Shown: piece by piece, positions 9,264 to 18,914 of the stretch | Position numbering within the stretch: position 1 is the first letter of the stretch | Layout of the letters: each line of letters begins with the position of its first letter | DNA from: Dawidia cretensis | GTDB taxonomy: Bacteria > Bacteroidota > Bacteroidia > Cytophagales > Cyclobacteriaceae | Reading direction: 5' to 3' | Length of the DNA stretch: 64,000 nucleotides | Assembly (NCBI RefSeq): GCF_018598175.1 | Contig: NZ_JAHESE010000007.1 | Coordinates: forward strand, 62,001 to 126,000 | The notes under the pieces: generated by a model | The model's input: only the letters and a program-made list of their open reading frames with translations | Databases searched by the model: none | Told to the model about the DNA's origin: nothing | Program-made: the position numbers and the translations under genes

Positions 9264-10720
9264 ATTTCTTCCAGTTTCTTGGTTAACAATTGGGTCGCTA
9301 CTTTCGGGTCGGCTTTGCCTTTGCTTCGCTTCATGACTTCTCCCATAAACATGGAGATGATCCCCTTCTTGCCGTTTTTATATTCCTCCACTTTCAGTGG
9401 AAATTCTTTGATCACCTGTTCGACAATGGGCAAGATCGAGTCCTGATTACTGTCTTGAATGAGGTTTAGCTGTTGGGCAACTTCCAGCGCTGTTTTTCCC
9501 GGATTCTTTAACAATTCGGGGAACACGCGTTGCGAAGCTGTTCCAAAGTTGACCTTCCCTTCGTCTATTAACGTAATTATCTCGGCAATGATCTTTGGAG
9601 ACAACGGAAACTCGTCGGCTGACAGGGTAAGCTCGTTGAGATAGGATTTTACCGGGCCCATTACCCAGTTGGACGCTGCTTTGTAGTTCTGGGTCAGCTT
9701 GCATACTTCCTCAAAATACAGCGCTACTTCTTTCGTGTCGGTTAATACGTGCGCGTCGTAGTCCGACAGGCCGTAGGTCGTTACGTACTTTTGATACAGC
9801 TCGCGGGGAAGTGCGGGCATGGAGGCCTTGATCTCTTCGAGCCAGCGGTCGGAGATCTGCATCGGGCTCAAGTCCGGATCGGGGAAGTAGCGATAGTCGT
9901 TCAGCTCTTCCTTCGTACGCATGCCGTAGGTCATACCATCTCCCGCATCAAACGTACGGGTTTCGGATATGATCGTCTCCCCGCGTTCGATCATTTCAAT
10001 CTGACGATCGAACTCGTGCTCGATGGCCCGCTGTACGTTGCGGATGGAGTTCATGTTTTTCACCTCCACCTTTTTACCATACACGTCTGAGCCTTTCAGC
10101 ATCACGGAGATGTTGGCGTCACAGCGCAGCGAGCCTTCTTCCATGTTACCGTCACAGATGTCGAGGTAACGCACCAGCTTCCGTACTTCTGTCAGGAATG
10201 CGTAGGCTTCGTCCGAGGTACGCATGTCAGGCTCACTTACGATTTCGATCAGTGGCACACCGGCGCGGTTAAAGTCCACCAGGGTGTCGGTCTCCGCGGC
10301 CAAGTGCATGGACTTGCCAGCATCTTCTTCGATGTGAATCCGGTTCAGCCGGACCACCTTATCACCTTCGTCTTTGATGGTGATGGTAACAGTTCCTCCT
10401 TTACAAATCGGCGTCCGGTCTTGTGTGATCTGGTAGCCTTTCGGAAGATCGGGGTAAAAGTAATTTTTACGGTCAAAGATGTTAAACCGGGTGATGCTCG
10501 AGTGACAGGCCAGGCCCATCTTTATAGCATATTCGGCCACGCGTTTGTTCAGCCGCGGCAGCGTGCCCGGGTGTGCCAGCGTGATCACGCCCACGTTGGT
10601 ATTGGGCATACTACCGTATTCGGTCGAATCGGTGTTGTATATTTTACTCTTCGTTAACAGCTGGGCGTGTACTTCCAGGCCGATTACCAGGGTGTATTTT
10701 TCGCGGTTGGACTTATTCAT
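9260..10720 (-). CDS. gatB: Aspartyl/glutamyl-tRNA(Asn/Gln) amidotransferase subunit B
   Basis: The GatB subunit of the GatCAB complex, which phosphorylates and then amidates Glu-tRNA(Gln) or Asp-tRNA(Asn). 486 residues, normal length. The cradle domain begins YTLVIGLEVHAQLLTKSKIY and contains GTLPRLNKRVAEYAIKMGL, FDRKNYFYPDLPKGYQITQ and EEDAGKSMH; the helical and tail (YqeY) domains follow, ending in KGKADPKVATQLLTKKL. gatA and gatC are not in the window. It lies 35 bp downstream of alaS and overlaps tlpA by 4 bp. Confidence 0.97.
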   Translation of the reverse strand: MNKSNREKYTLVIGLEVHAQLLTKSKIYNTDSTEYGSMPNTNVGVITLAHPGTLPRLNKRVAEYAIKMGLACHSSITRFNIFDRKNYFYPDLPKGYQITQDRTPICKGGTVTITIKDEGDKVVRLNRIHIEEDAGKSMHLAAETDTLVDFNRAGVPLIEIVSEPDMRTSDEAYAFLTEVRKLVRYLDICDGNMEEGSLRCDANISVMLKGSDVYGKKVEVKNMNSIRNVQRAIEHEFDRQIEMIERGETIISETRTFDAGDGMTYGMRTKEELNDYRYFPDPDLSPMQISDRWLEEIKASMPALPRELYQKYVTTYGLSDYDAHVLTDTKEVALYFEEVCKLTQNYKAASNWVMGPVKSYLNELTLSADEFPLSPKIIAEIITLIDEGKVNFGTASQRVFPELLKNPGKTALEVAQQLNLIQDSNQDSILPIVEQVIKEFPLKVEEYKNGKKGIISMFMGEVMKRSKGKADPKVATQLLTKKLEEI

Positions 10721-10755
10721 GTCTTATAACTCTGTAGTATTAAGCGTATAGGCAC

Positions 10756-13371
10756 TTACTGGATCAATTTACGTGCTTTTTCCAGCACAGCACTCAACCC
10801 GTCGAGGTTCTTTCCACCAGCGGTAGCAAAAAATGGCTGACCGCCGCCACCGCCGCCGATTTCCCTGGCAAGCTCCTTCACCATGTTGCCGGCATGGTAA
10901 CGGTTGGTTTCGGCAAGCTTCTCACCCAACATAACGGCTACCTGGGGTTTGCCTTCGACGTCGGCGGCTAATACCAACAACAGGTCGTCAAACTGATTGC
11001 GCAGGCCATATGCTATGTTTTTTAGTGCGTCGGCACTGGAGACGGTGACTTTCTCGAGAATGAGGTGATAGCCGTTGATCTGTTGCGCACGCGACGCCAA
11101 CTGGTCTTTTAACTGATTGGCTTGCTCCTGCTGGAAGGCTTCGAGCTTTTTTTCCAATGCGTGTTTTTCCTCTAATAATCCCTGGGTCGACGCCAGGAGG
11201 TCTTTCGGATTTTTGAGCAGTTCCCGTACCTGGTCGAGCAGCCCGAGCGATTCACTTACATAGCGTTCAGCCTCGTCGGCTGTGATCGCTTCGATGCGTC
11301 GTACGCCTGCGGCCACGGAGCTTTCGGATACGATCTTGAACAATCCAATCTGGCCTGTAGCCGGTACGTGTGTACCACCGCAAAGCTCGATGGAGAACTT
11401 CGGATCAAATGTTATGACGCGCACAAAGTCGCCGTATTTCTCGCCAAACAATGCCGTCGCGCCAAGCTTCTTTGCGTCCTCGATGGGAACGTTGCGTCTC
11501 TCATCCAGTGCAATGTTTTCGCGGACCTTTTGATTCACGATATGCTCTACCTTCTGAATCTCTTCGGCTGTCATGGCCGAGAAGTGTGAAAAGTCAAAAC
11601 GCAGCATGCGATCGTTTACCAACGAGCCTTTCTGCTCTACGTGTTTGCCGAGCACCTGGCGCAGGGCCGCGTGCAACAAGTGTGTAGCCGAGTGGTTGTC
11701 CATGCTCAGCTGGCGCTTCTGCTTGTCTATTTGCGCATGAAACGTTGCCTGCAAGTTTTCCGGCAGCGTCTCCGTGAAATGCACGATAAGCTCGTTTTCC
11801 TTGCGGGTGTCGTGTATATATATTTTCTCGTTGACGCTTTCGATATAGCCGGTATCCCCTACCTGGCCACCGCTTTCCGCATAGAATGGTGTACGATCAA
11901 ATACCAATTGGAAGAGCTCTTTATTCTTTTGTTTAATCTTGCGGTAACGTAAGATGCGTACGTCTGCTTCCTGGTGGTCATACCCTATAAATTCGGGCTT
12001 CACGTCTGCGCCGACGGTAATCCAGTCTCCTGTCTCCTTCGCTGCATCGGCTTTGGAGCGCGACTTTTGTTTTTCCATCTCGGCTTTGAAGCTGTCTTCG
12101 TCCACCGATAGACCCCGCTCCCGGGCAATGAGCGACGTCAAGTCGATCGGGAAGCCGAATGTGTCGTATAGTTCAAATGCCAGTGTGCCGGAGATGACCT
12201 GGCCTTTCAGCTCGGACTGAATGATGTCGAGTCGTTTCAGACCTTTTTCCAACGTACGCAGGAACGAGGTCTCTTCTTCGAAGATCACTTTGCCGACATA
12301 CTCTTTTTGCGACTCCAGTTCCGGGAATACTTCTTTCAACTGGTTGCCCAATACGGGGACCAGTTTATAGATAAATGGTTCTTTAAAATTCAAGAATGTA
12401 AAGCCATAACGCACGGCACGGCGCAGGATGCGGCGAATAACATATCCTGCTCCTGTATTGGATGGTAGCTGACCGTCCGCAATGGCAAAGGCCACTGCCC
12501 GCACGTGGTCGGCAATAACCCGCATGGCGATGTCAGTCTTCTCATTATCCTTATATGTCACGCCGGCTGCCTGGCCGATGAAGCTCAACAGGGGCGTAAA
12601 TACATCGGTGTCATAGTTTGAGGTCTTTTTCTGGATCGCCATGCACAAGCGTTCAAAGCCCATGCCGGTGTCGACGTGTTGGGCAGGGAGCTTCTCCAGC
12701 GATTTATCAGCCTTGCGGTTGAACTCCATAAACACGTTGTTCCAGATCTCAATCACCTGAGGATGGCTTTGGTTAACGAGCTCTTTACCAGGCAGTTTTT
12801 TCACTTCTTCATCAGAACGTAGGTCAACGTGGATTTCCGAGCACGGACCGCATGGGCCTGTTTCCCCCATTTCCCAGAAGTTATCTTTTTTATTGCCACG
12901 CAGGATGTGGTCTTCCGCTATGTGTTCCTTCCAAAAATTGTAGGCATCCTGGTCGAATGGCAGATTTTCTTTTGCATCGCCTTCAAATACAGTGACATAG
13001 AGTCGATCTTTGGGAAGTTTGTATTCTTCGGTTAGCAGTTCCCACGACCAGGCGATGGCCTCTTTTTTAAAGTAATCGCCAAAGGACCAATTGCCGAGCA
13101 TCTCGAACATGGTGTGGTGATAGGTGTCGATCCCTACCTCTTCCAGGTCGTTGTGTTTCCCGCTGACACGCAGGCACTTCTGGGTATCGGCCACGCGCGG
13201 GTTTTTCGGCTGGGCGTTGCCCAGGAAGTAGTCCTTGAACTGGACCATGCCCGAATTTGTAAACAAAAGTGTGGGATCGTTCTTCAGTACCAGGGGTGCT
13301 GAAGGCACGATCGTGTGGCCTTTTTTCTCAAAAAACTCTAGAAACTTACGTCTGATCGAACCCGAATCCAT
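10756..13371 (-). CDS. alaS: Alanine--tRNA ligase
   Basis: Charges tRNA(Ala). 871 residues, full length. Class II catalytic core at the N-terminus ([20 protein letters not shown], then [17 protein letters not shown]), the middle tRNA-binding region, the editing domain with the zinc ligands [12 protein letters not shown] and CGGTH, a coiled coil, and the C-Ala domain ending in a glycine-rich segment ([10 protein letters not shown]). First gene of the alaS-gatB-tlpA-DUF3298 run. The 179 bp between it and the divergent M23 gene at 13551 should hold the promoters of both. Confidence 0.98.
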   Translation of the reverse strand: MDSGSIRRKFLEFFEKKGHTIVPSAPLVLKNDPTLLFTNSGMVQFKDYFLGNAQPKNPRVADTQKCLRVSGKHNDLEEVGIDTYHHTMFEMLGNWSFGDYFKKEAIAWSWELLTEEYKLPKDRLYVTVFEGDAKENLPFDQDAYNFWKEHIAEDHILRGNKKDNFWEMGETGPCGPCSEIHVDLRSDEEVKKLPGKELVNQSHPQVIEIWNNVFMEFNRKADKSLEKLPAQHVDTGMGFERLCMAIQKKTSNYDTDVFTPLLSFIGQAAGVTYKDNEKTDIAMRVIADHVRAVAFAIADGQLPSNTGAGYVIRRILRRAVRYGFTFLNFKEPFIYKLVPVLGNQLKEVFPELESQKEYVGKVIFEEETSFLRTLEKGLKRLDIIQSELKGQVISGTLAFELYDTFGFPIDLTSLIARERGLSVDEDSFKAEMEKQKSRSKADAAKETGDWITVGADVKPEFIGYDHQEADVRILRYRKIKQKNKELFQLVFDRTPFYAESGGQVGDTGYIESVNEKIYIHDTRKENELIVHFTETLPENLQATFHAQIDKQKRQLSMDNHSATHLLHAALRQVLGKHVEQKGSLVNDRMLRFDFSHFSAMTAEEIQKVEHIVNQKVRENIALDERRNVPIEDAKKLGATALFGEKYGDFVRVITFDPKFSIELCGGTHVPATGQIGLFKIVSESSVAAGVRRIEAITADEAERYVSESLGLLDQVRELLKNPKDLLASTQGLLEEKHALEKKLEAFQQEQANQLKDQLASRAQQINGYHLILEKVTVSSADALKNIAYGLRNQFDDLLLVLAADVEGKPQVAVMLGEKLAETNRYHAGNMVKELAREIGGGGGGQPFFATAGGKNLDGLSAVLEKARKLIQ

Positions 13372-13550
13372 TGCCTGATACCTTGTTTAAGCTTGCTACT
13401 ATGTGTTTTTTACTATATTAGCCCGTTGATCCGACAAAATTCGGAACGGAAAATCACAAAATTAACCGCAGATGACAGAGATTAAGCAGGTATCGGAGAA
13501 TTTTTTCTGGCTTTCGACGACCTGCTGATAAGAACCTCTTCGCGAATCAC

Positions 13551-14525
13551 ATGACCCATCCGAAGTACATCTATAACCCGAAGACCTGTCAGTACGAGCG
13601 CTCACGCGTGACGTGGCAAGGTGCTCTGGGGGCTGTGTTCAGTATCTTGTCGCTGTCTGCGTTGCTCCTGACGATGATCGTATTTTTACACAACCGCTTT
13701 GTCGAGACCGACTATGAACACGCGTTACGTGCTGAGAATAGGACTTTAAGAGAAAATAAGCTTCCGTTAGAAGAGAACCTCGAGGCTATTGAAACAACCC
13801 TTGCTACCCTGCGCACGCAGGAGAAGGATCTGTATACCAAGCTTTTTAATACTGCCCCACCGGAAACCAGCACGGCGTTGCCGTCCGTACACAAGGAAGA
13901 TGTACTGGTGGCCGATGCTTCCGGATTCCGTTCGTTGCTGAAAGTAATCGGCGACCGATCCGCCGAATTGTCGGCCAAGTCGGCCGGCACCAATCGCGCC
14001 TTTGGTGAAAGCATTCATGTAGAACCTGACGACATTGCATTGCTTACATCGCTGCCTTCTATCCAGCCATTGGATGAAACTAATCCCGACGCTCTGGTGT
14101 CGGGCTTTGGCAAGCGCGTTAATCCATTTCACAAAGGACTCTATCTGCATCCTGGTGTCGATCTGGTGGCTCCGCGTGGCACCGTGGTACGCGCTACCGC
14201 CGGCGGGCACGTCAGCGGCATTAACAAGAGCGAATTGCAGGCGGGTTATGGTAACTCGATCGTGATCGATCATGGTAACGGCTTGTCCACGCGCTACGCT
14301 CACTTAGAAGAAATTCATGTAAAGACCGGACAGCGGGTTTCAAAAGGTGCCGCTATCGGTACCGTTGGTAACAGCGGTGGCTCCATTGCTCCACACCTGC
14401 ATTATGAAGTGATCCGCGATGGCGAGCACGTCGACCCGGTCTTGTATTTTATCGAGAATATGACGACCAAGCAACATAACCAACTGCTTGAACGCAGCAA
14501 GAAACAAAACCAGTCGCTCGATTAA
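13551..14525 (+). CDS. M23 family metallopeptidase, membrane-anchored (first of a tandem pair)
   Basis: A LytM-type peptidoglycan endopeptidase of 324 residues. A short cytoplasmic stretch with a Tyr/Cys motif (KYIYNPKTCQYE) precedes one transmembrane helix (about 28-47), a periplasmic coiled coil (about 55-100) and a C-terminal M23 domain. The zinc ligands are all visible: H200 and D204 in LHPGVDLVAP, and H284 in HLHYE (282-286). It is therefore predicted active, unlike EnvC-type members. Its TAA stop overlaps the ATG of the next M23 gene by one base. Confidence 0.93.
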   Translation: MTHPKYIYNPKTCQYERSRVTWQGALGAVFSILSLSALLLTMIVFLHNRFVETDYEHALRAENRTLRENKLPLEENLEAIETTLATLRTQEKDLYTKLFNTAPPETSTALPSVHKEDVLVADASGFRSLLKVIGDRSAELSAKSAGTNRAFGESIHVEPDDIALLTSLPSIQPLDETNPDALVSGFGKRVNPFHKGLYLHPGVDLVAPRGTVVRATAGGHVSGINKSELQAGYGNSIVIDHGNGLSTRYAHLEEIHVKTGQRVSKGAAIGTVGNSGGSIAPHLHYEVIRDGEHVDPVLYFIENMTTKQHNQLLERSKKQNQSLD

Positions 14526-15490
14526 TGGCACGCATTCAATACCAATATAACGCAGAGACGTGCCGGTACGAGCCCTGGCGCCTGAAAGGCAAAGCCCGGT
14601 GGAAACGGTACGCTACCTATTTCTGTGCGTCGCTGACAGTGGCCCTGGCGGCTTACTACGGCTATGTACTCCAGGTGGGATCAATCGATGAGATCATCCT
14701 TCAAGAGAGGAACCACGCCCTGAAGGTACAATGGCAGGTACTCGAAAACCGTACGCGCAAAGCCACGGCGGAGCTACAACAGTTAATCGAAAAAGACGAC
14801 CATAACTACCGCGTGATCCTCGACGCAGAACCGCTGCAACCCAGCGAGCGTCAGGCCGGTGTTGGTGGTAGTATCAAAATCGACAAGGAGGTCCTGGGCG
14901 ATTTTCCGGTAGTACTTAACAGTTATACTTCCATTCAAAACCTTCGGCACCAATTGGATGTCGAAGTACAGTCGTATGACAAACTGAAGGCGATGGTGAA
15001 CGAAAAGCTCGAAGCCTGGTCTTCACGCCCCGCCATTCAACCCATCAGCAACAAACAGCTCGACCAATTACACCTGACCTACGGCTCGCGGTTCCACCCG
15101 ATCTTTCACAAATACATGGATCACAAAGGTCTCGATTTCTCGGCACCTTCTGGCACGCCGATCTATGCCACGGGCGACGGTAAGGTGACAATGGCCTATA
15201 CATCAAGCTCGTACGGAAACGTCGTGTATATCAACCATCACTACAGTTTTGAAACCCGGTATGCACACATGTCAGCTTTTGCTGTCAGGGAAGGCGACGT
15301 GGTAAAACGTGGCCAGGTGATTGGGTATGTGGGCAGCACCGGAAACTCGGTGGCCGCGCACTTGCACTATGAAGTGTTGTTCAAGGGGGAACACGTAAAC
15401 CCGATCAATTTCTTTCAACGCGACCTGAGCAACAAGGAGTATCAAAAACTGATCGAGATCGGTAGCCGCCAAGACCGCCCGCTCGACTGA
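14525..15490 (+). CDS. M23 family metallopeptidase, membrane-anchored (second of a tandem pair)
   Basis: A 321-residue paralogue of the preceding gene with the same plan: an N-terminal motif QYQYNAETCRYE, a transmembrane helix (about 30-50), a coiled coil and a C-terminal M23 domain with DHKGLDFSAP and AHLHYEV zinc-binding motifs. The shared N-terminal YxYNxxTCxYE motif and synteny indicate an old tandem duplication. Overlaps its neighbours by one base on each side, so all three reading frames are probably translationally coupled. Confidence 0.92.
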   Translation: MARIQYQYNAETCRYEPWRLKGKARWKRYATYFCASLTVALAAYYGYVLQVGSIDEIILQERNHALKVQWQVLENRTRKATAELQQLIEKDDHNYRVILDAEPLQPSERQAGVGGSIKIDKEVLGDFPVVLNSYTSIQNLRHQLDVEVQSYDKLKAMVNEKLEAWSSRPAIQPISNKQLDQLHLTYGSRFHPIFHKYMDHKGLDFSAPSGTPIYATGDGKVTMAYTSSSYGNVVYINHHYSFETRYAHMSAFAVREGDVVKRGQVIGYVGSTGNSVAAHLHYEVLFKGEHVNPINFFQRDLSNKEYQKLIEIGSRQDRPLD

Positions 15491-15570
15491 TGTTTTTCAG
15501 GGTCAAAACTTGCGTGCAGGCTTTGACTCGTTGCCAATTCTCTGTTTCTTTGCGCTCACATAAATCGTTG

Positions 15571-16668
15571 ATGATGCGCATCTTATTACTGGTCAGCTTA
15601 TTTAATTTCTCCACCCTTTGCCTGGCCCAGGTAACGCCCGATTCCACCGGGCGCCAAGCGGCCTCCGGCGACACCGTGGCGTTTGTCCAGAAAGATACAC
15701 TCACCATTGTGGGCGTGGGCGACATCATGATGGGTACCTCCTACCCGGAGGATAAACTGCCTTCTGCCGACGGTAGCTTTCTGATGAAGGAGGTTGAACC
15801 GATTCTGCGCGATGCCGATGTTACGTTTGGCAACCTGGAAGGCACGTTGCTTGATTCCGGGGGTACTCCCAAGACCTGTAAAGATCCGAAAGTGTGCTAT
15901 GTGTTCCGCACGCCAACGCGTTACGTTAAAAACCTGGTCAGTGCAGGCTTTGACATGATGAGCCTGGCGAATAACCATGCCGGGGACTTCGGGGAGGCGG
16001 GCCGCAGTAGCAGCATGAAGACCCTTTCGGCCGCAGGCATTCTCCACGCCGGCCAGATGAACCAGAAGACTGTCATTTTTACAAAGGACAGCGTGCGATA
16101 TGGCCTGGTGGCTTTCGCTCCCAACAGCAATTGCGTGCCGCTGAACGACCTGGAAGGTGCCAGGGCCCTGGTAAAGCATCTCGACTCTCTCGTGGATATC
16201 ATCGTTGTGTCGTTTCACGGCGGCGCGGAAGGCGCACAGTATCAAAATGTACCCCGCACACATGAATTATTTCACGGCGAGGACCGCGGCGATGTTTACA
16301 AGTTTTCGCATACGCTGATCGACGCCGGAGCCGACATCATTTTCGGACACGGCCCGCATGTTACGCGCGCCATTGAGGTCTATAAAGACCGCTTCATCGC
16401 CTATAGCATGGGTAACTTCTGTACCTATCGCGGCATTAGTGTGACGGGAGTCAACGGAATGGCCCCTATCGTAAAGGTCTATACCGACCGAACCGGTAAA
16501 TTCTTCCAGGGACGTATCATATCGACATACCAGACCTATGGCACTGGCGTACGCGTCGATCCGCAGCAGCAAGTTCTAAAAAAGATTCAGGAACTGACTA
16601 AAAAAGATTTTCCGGAAACGAGAATACGAATTGACGAAGAAGGTTTAATTACTTACCTTGCTCAGTAA
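15571..16668 (+). CDS. CapA family protein (poly-gamma-glutamate synthesis-type metallophosphatase fold)
   Basis: A calcineurin-like protein of the CapA/PgsA family. Motifs: TIVGVGDIMMGTS (metal site), FGNLEGTLLD, SLANNHAGDFG, VVSFHGGAEG and IFGHGPHVTRAIE, in the order expected. Residues after the chosen ATG (15571, or 15574) give a clean signal peptide (MRILLLVSLFNFSTLCLAQ), which favours this start. The frame is open upstream to an ATG at 15490 that overlaps the previous stop as TGATG; that start would add 27 residues that do not look like a signal peptide. No capB/capC lie nearby, so a capsule role is not implied; an envelope phosphatase is as likely. Confidence 0.9.
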   Translation: MMRILLLVSLFNFSTLCLAQVTPDSTGRQAASGDTVAFVQKDTLTIVGVGDIMMGTSYPEDKLPSADGSFLMKEVEPILRDADVTFGNLEGTLLDSGGTPKTCKDPKVCYVFRTPTRYVKNLVSAGFDMMSLANNHAGDFGEAGRSSSMKTLSAAGILHAGQMNQKTVIFTKDSVRYGLVAFAPNSNCVPLNDLEGARALVKHLDSLVDIIVVSFHGGAEGAQYQNVPRTHELFHGEDRGDVYKFSHTLIDAGADIIFGHGPHVTRAIEVYKDRFIAYSMGNFCTYRGISVTGVNGMAPIVKVYTDRTGKFFQGRIISTYQTYGTGVRVDPQQQVLKKIQELTKKDFPETRIRIDEEGLITYLAQ

Positions 16669-16669
16669 C

Positions 16670-17011
16670 ATGGCGTATAAAGAAAAGGAAATTGAAAAGC
16701 TATATTTCTCGATTGGGGAAGTAGCTGAAATGTTCACCGTTGCACCGTCACTCATCCGTTTTTGGGAGTCTGAATTCGACCTTATCAAGCCTAAAAAGAA
16801 TCGGAAGGGTAATCGCCAGTTTACCAAGGAAGACATTGACAATGTACGGACCATTTACCACCTGGTAAAAGAGAAAGGTTTTACGTTGCAAGGTGCCAAA
16901 GAGATGCTGCGCAACGATACGCAGGCTGTGCGCGACAAGATGGAAATGATCGAGTCTCTGAAACGCGTGAGAAGCTTCCTGGTGGAGATGCGTGACAAGC
17001 TGCAGGGATAA
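16670..17011 (+). CDS. MerR family transcriptional regulator
   Basis: 113 residues, mostly a MerR winged-helix DNA-binding domain: YFSIGEVAEMFTVAPSLIRF for the helix-turn-helix, then the wing (KPKKNRKGNRQFTKEDI) and the dimerisation helix. There is no effector-binding domain beyond the helix (VRSFLVEMRDKLQG), so no ligand can be proposed. It starts one base after the CapA-like stop, with dprA following about 70 bp later. Short MerR proteins linked to M23 and dprA genes recur in Bacteroidota as I recall, but the regulon is unknown. Confidence 0.9.
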   Translation: MAYKEKEIEKLYFSIGEVAEMFTVAPSLIRFWESEFDLIKPKKNRKGNRQFTKEDIDNVRTIYHLVKEKGFTLQGAKEMLRNDTQAVRDKMEMIESLKRVRSFLVEMRDKLQG

Positions 17012-17082
17012 AATATTCTTTGCGGTCGTTTGAAAGACGGCGTTGGAAATATATCTTAGGGTATCTTTTGTGTGTTATTCTT

Positions 17083-18225
17083 ATGGATCAAAACAGGCTG
17101 TCCAGCATTGCACTTCATTTTATTCCGGGCATTGGCGGCCGCACGTTGCGGCAGCTGGTAACATACTGTGGCTCGGCTCAAGATGTTTTTCGCGCTTCGC
17201 GCACTACTCTTCTGCAGATACCGGGCGTTGGTCCGGTCACTGCTGACGCCATCCGTCAAGGGCGGTCGTGGAAGCATGCCGAAGAAGAATTAACGCGCGC
17301 CCGAAAGGCCGGTGTCTCCATGGTGCTTTATACCGATCCGCAGTACCCCTCGCGCTTACGGACCATCGAAGATGCTCCTTCGCTTTTATACCTGCAGGGC
17401 AATCTCAACCTGGAACATAAAAAAATTGTTGCCGTTGTTGGTACCCGCAGATCCACCGAATATGGAACGACCTGCCTCGAGTCATTGCTCGAAGGACTGG
17501 CGGCGCACGATGCCCTGGTGCTGAGTGGACTGGCCTATGGCATTGACATACAAGCACACCGTTTGGCCCTTAAATACGGCCTGTCTACCGTAGGCGTGCT
17601 GGGAAGCGGTATCGATGTGATCTACCCCGCTATGCACAGTGACACTGCGCGCAAGATGTTACAGCAGGGCGGCCTGGTGACCGAGAATCCCTTCGGGACA
17701 AAACCCGACGCGCATAACTTCCCTGCCCGTAACCGCATCATTGCAGGCCTCTGCGATGCCCTTGTCGTTGTAGAAGCCGCCGATAAAGGAGGCGCATTAA
17801 TTACCGCCGACCTGGCCAATGGCTATTTCAAAGATGTATTTGCGTACCCGGGAAGCATCCGCCAACAATACTCTAACGGCTGCAACCAACTTATCAAGGC
17901 CCATAAGGCCAATTTACTCACGTCTGTAAAAGACCTGGAGTATATCATGAACTGGGAGACGCCCCGACCTGTGGCCGTGATGAATGTCGCGCCGGCATAC
18001 AGCGACTACGAGCCAGAAGAACAAGCTGTGTTACGAACGTTGTGGGAAAGTGCTGCGCCGTTGATGATCGATGCCTTGAGCGGAAGATCAGGACTTCCTC
18101 CCGGCCAGTTGGCAAGCATTCTATTAACGCTGGAGCTAAAAGGAATAATCACCCCGATGCCCGGTAGCGCTTACCGCATCAATATGCCGGCTCCCGGTAA
18201 ATCGGCAGCGATGGCTGTGGCTTAA
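17083..18225 (+). CDS. dprA: DNA-processing protein DprA
   Basis: Loads RecA onto incoming single-stranded DNA during natural transformation. From the ATG at 17083 it has 380 residues: a helix-hairpin-helix-like N-terminus (HFIPGIGGRTL, QIPGVGPVTADAI), the Rossmann-like core (KIVAVVGTRRSTEYG, VLSGLAYGIDIQAHR, GVLGSGIDVIYP, FPARNRIIAGLCDALVVVEA, GGALITADLA) and a C-terminal winged helix. The frame extends upstream to 17020, but those residues are not conserved in type. Ends exactly where the convergent TPR gene ends. Confidence 0.96.
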   Translation: MDQNRLSSIALHFIPGIGGRTLRQLVTYCGSAQDVFRASRTTLLQIPGVGPVTADAIRQGRSWKHAEEELTRARKAGVSMVLYTDPQYPSRLRTIEDAPSLLYLQGNLNLEHKKIVAVVGTRRSTEYGTTCLESLLEGLAAHDALVLSGLAYGIDIQAHRLALKYGLSTVGVLGSGIDVIYPAMHSDTARKMLQQGGLVTENPFGTKPDAHNFPARNRIIAGLCDALVVVEAADKGGALITADLANGYFKDVFAYPGSIRQQYSNGCNQLIKAHKANLLTSVKDLEYIMNWETPRPVAVMNVAPAYSDYEPEEQAVLRTLWESAAPLMIDALSGRSGLPPGQLASILLTLELKGIITPMPGSAYRINMPAPGKSAAMAVA

Positions 18226-18855
18226 TTAGTCTTTCTGATTACACTTTTCTTTGATTGCCTCGTAGGCTTTGAGGTCGCCGAGCTCACCGGCTTTGCTCAG
18301 GTCGAGACAACCATTCTTCAGATCACCAAAATTGATGCGCAAGATGCCGCGCATGTAAAACGCGTCAACGTTCTTGGGATTGATCTCGATGATCTTCGAG
18401 CAATCGTTGATGGCGTCTTCGTACGCTTCCAGGTATTGCTTGGCCTTGCCGCGGTTAAAGTATGCCTCGATATAGTTTTCGTTGATGGTAATGGCGGAAG
18501 TATAGTCGGCAATGGCGCCGTAAAAATCCTGTAACTTCATTTTGACATTACCGCGTGCAAAGAACGCATCGGCAAACTTAGCATTCTTCTCGATGGCCGA
18601 GTTATAGTCCTTCATGGCGCCATGGCGATCATCAAAATTATCTTTGATGTTACCGCGCAGGTAATACGCTGCTGCAAAGTTCTTGTCAAGCTCGATGGCT
18701 TTGTTTATGTTCAGCAACGCTTCCATGAACTCGTGTTTCTCGTACAGTTCGCGCCCCTTTTGCGTATATCCCTTAGCGTCTTTGGGATCTTGCGCAATCA
18801 CCCCTCCTGAAATCAACACGAAACATATAAAAGGTACGACGGCCCTCATAATCAT
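18226..18855 (-). CDS. Tetratricopeptide repeat protein, secreted
   Basis: 209 residues with a signal peptide (MRAVVPFICFVLISGGVIAQ) and about five TPR units recognisable by their spacing of 34 residues and motifs such as AAAYYLRGNIKDN, ADAFFARGNVKMK, IEAYFNRGKAKQY and VDAFYMRGILRIN. A periplasmic protein-interaction scaffold is likely; the partner is unknown. The first ATG at 18855 is followed by a second two codons on, and either fits. Confidence 0.88.
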   Translation of the reverse strand: MIMRAVVPFICFVLISGGVIAQDPKDAKGYTQKGRELYEKHEFMEALLNINKAIELDKNFAAAYYLRGNIKDNFDDRHGAMKDYNSAIEKNAKFADAFFARGNVKMKLQDFYGAIADYTSAITINENYIEAYFNRGKAKQYLEAYEDAINDCSKIIEINPKNVDAFYMRGILRINFGDLKNGCLDLSKAGELGDLKAYEAIKEKCNQKD

Positions 18856-18914
18856 TATCTAGTTTAAACAAAAGTACAGGATTAATCCTCCTTGCATGGC
18901 ACGAAGTAATATTT

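Noticed and set aside
15490-15570. Upstream ATG of the CapA-like gene overlapping the previous stop (TGATG)
   Set aside because: Kept as an alternative start only: the 27 added residues spoil the signal peptide that begins at 15571.
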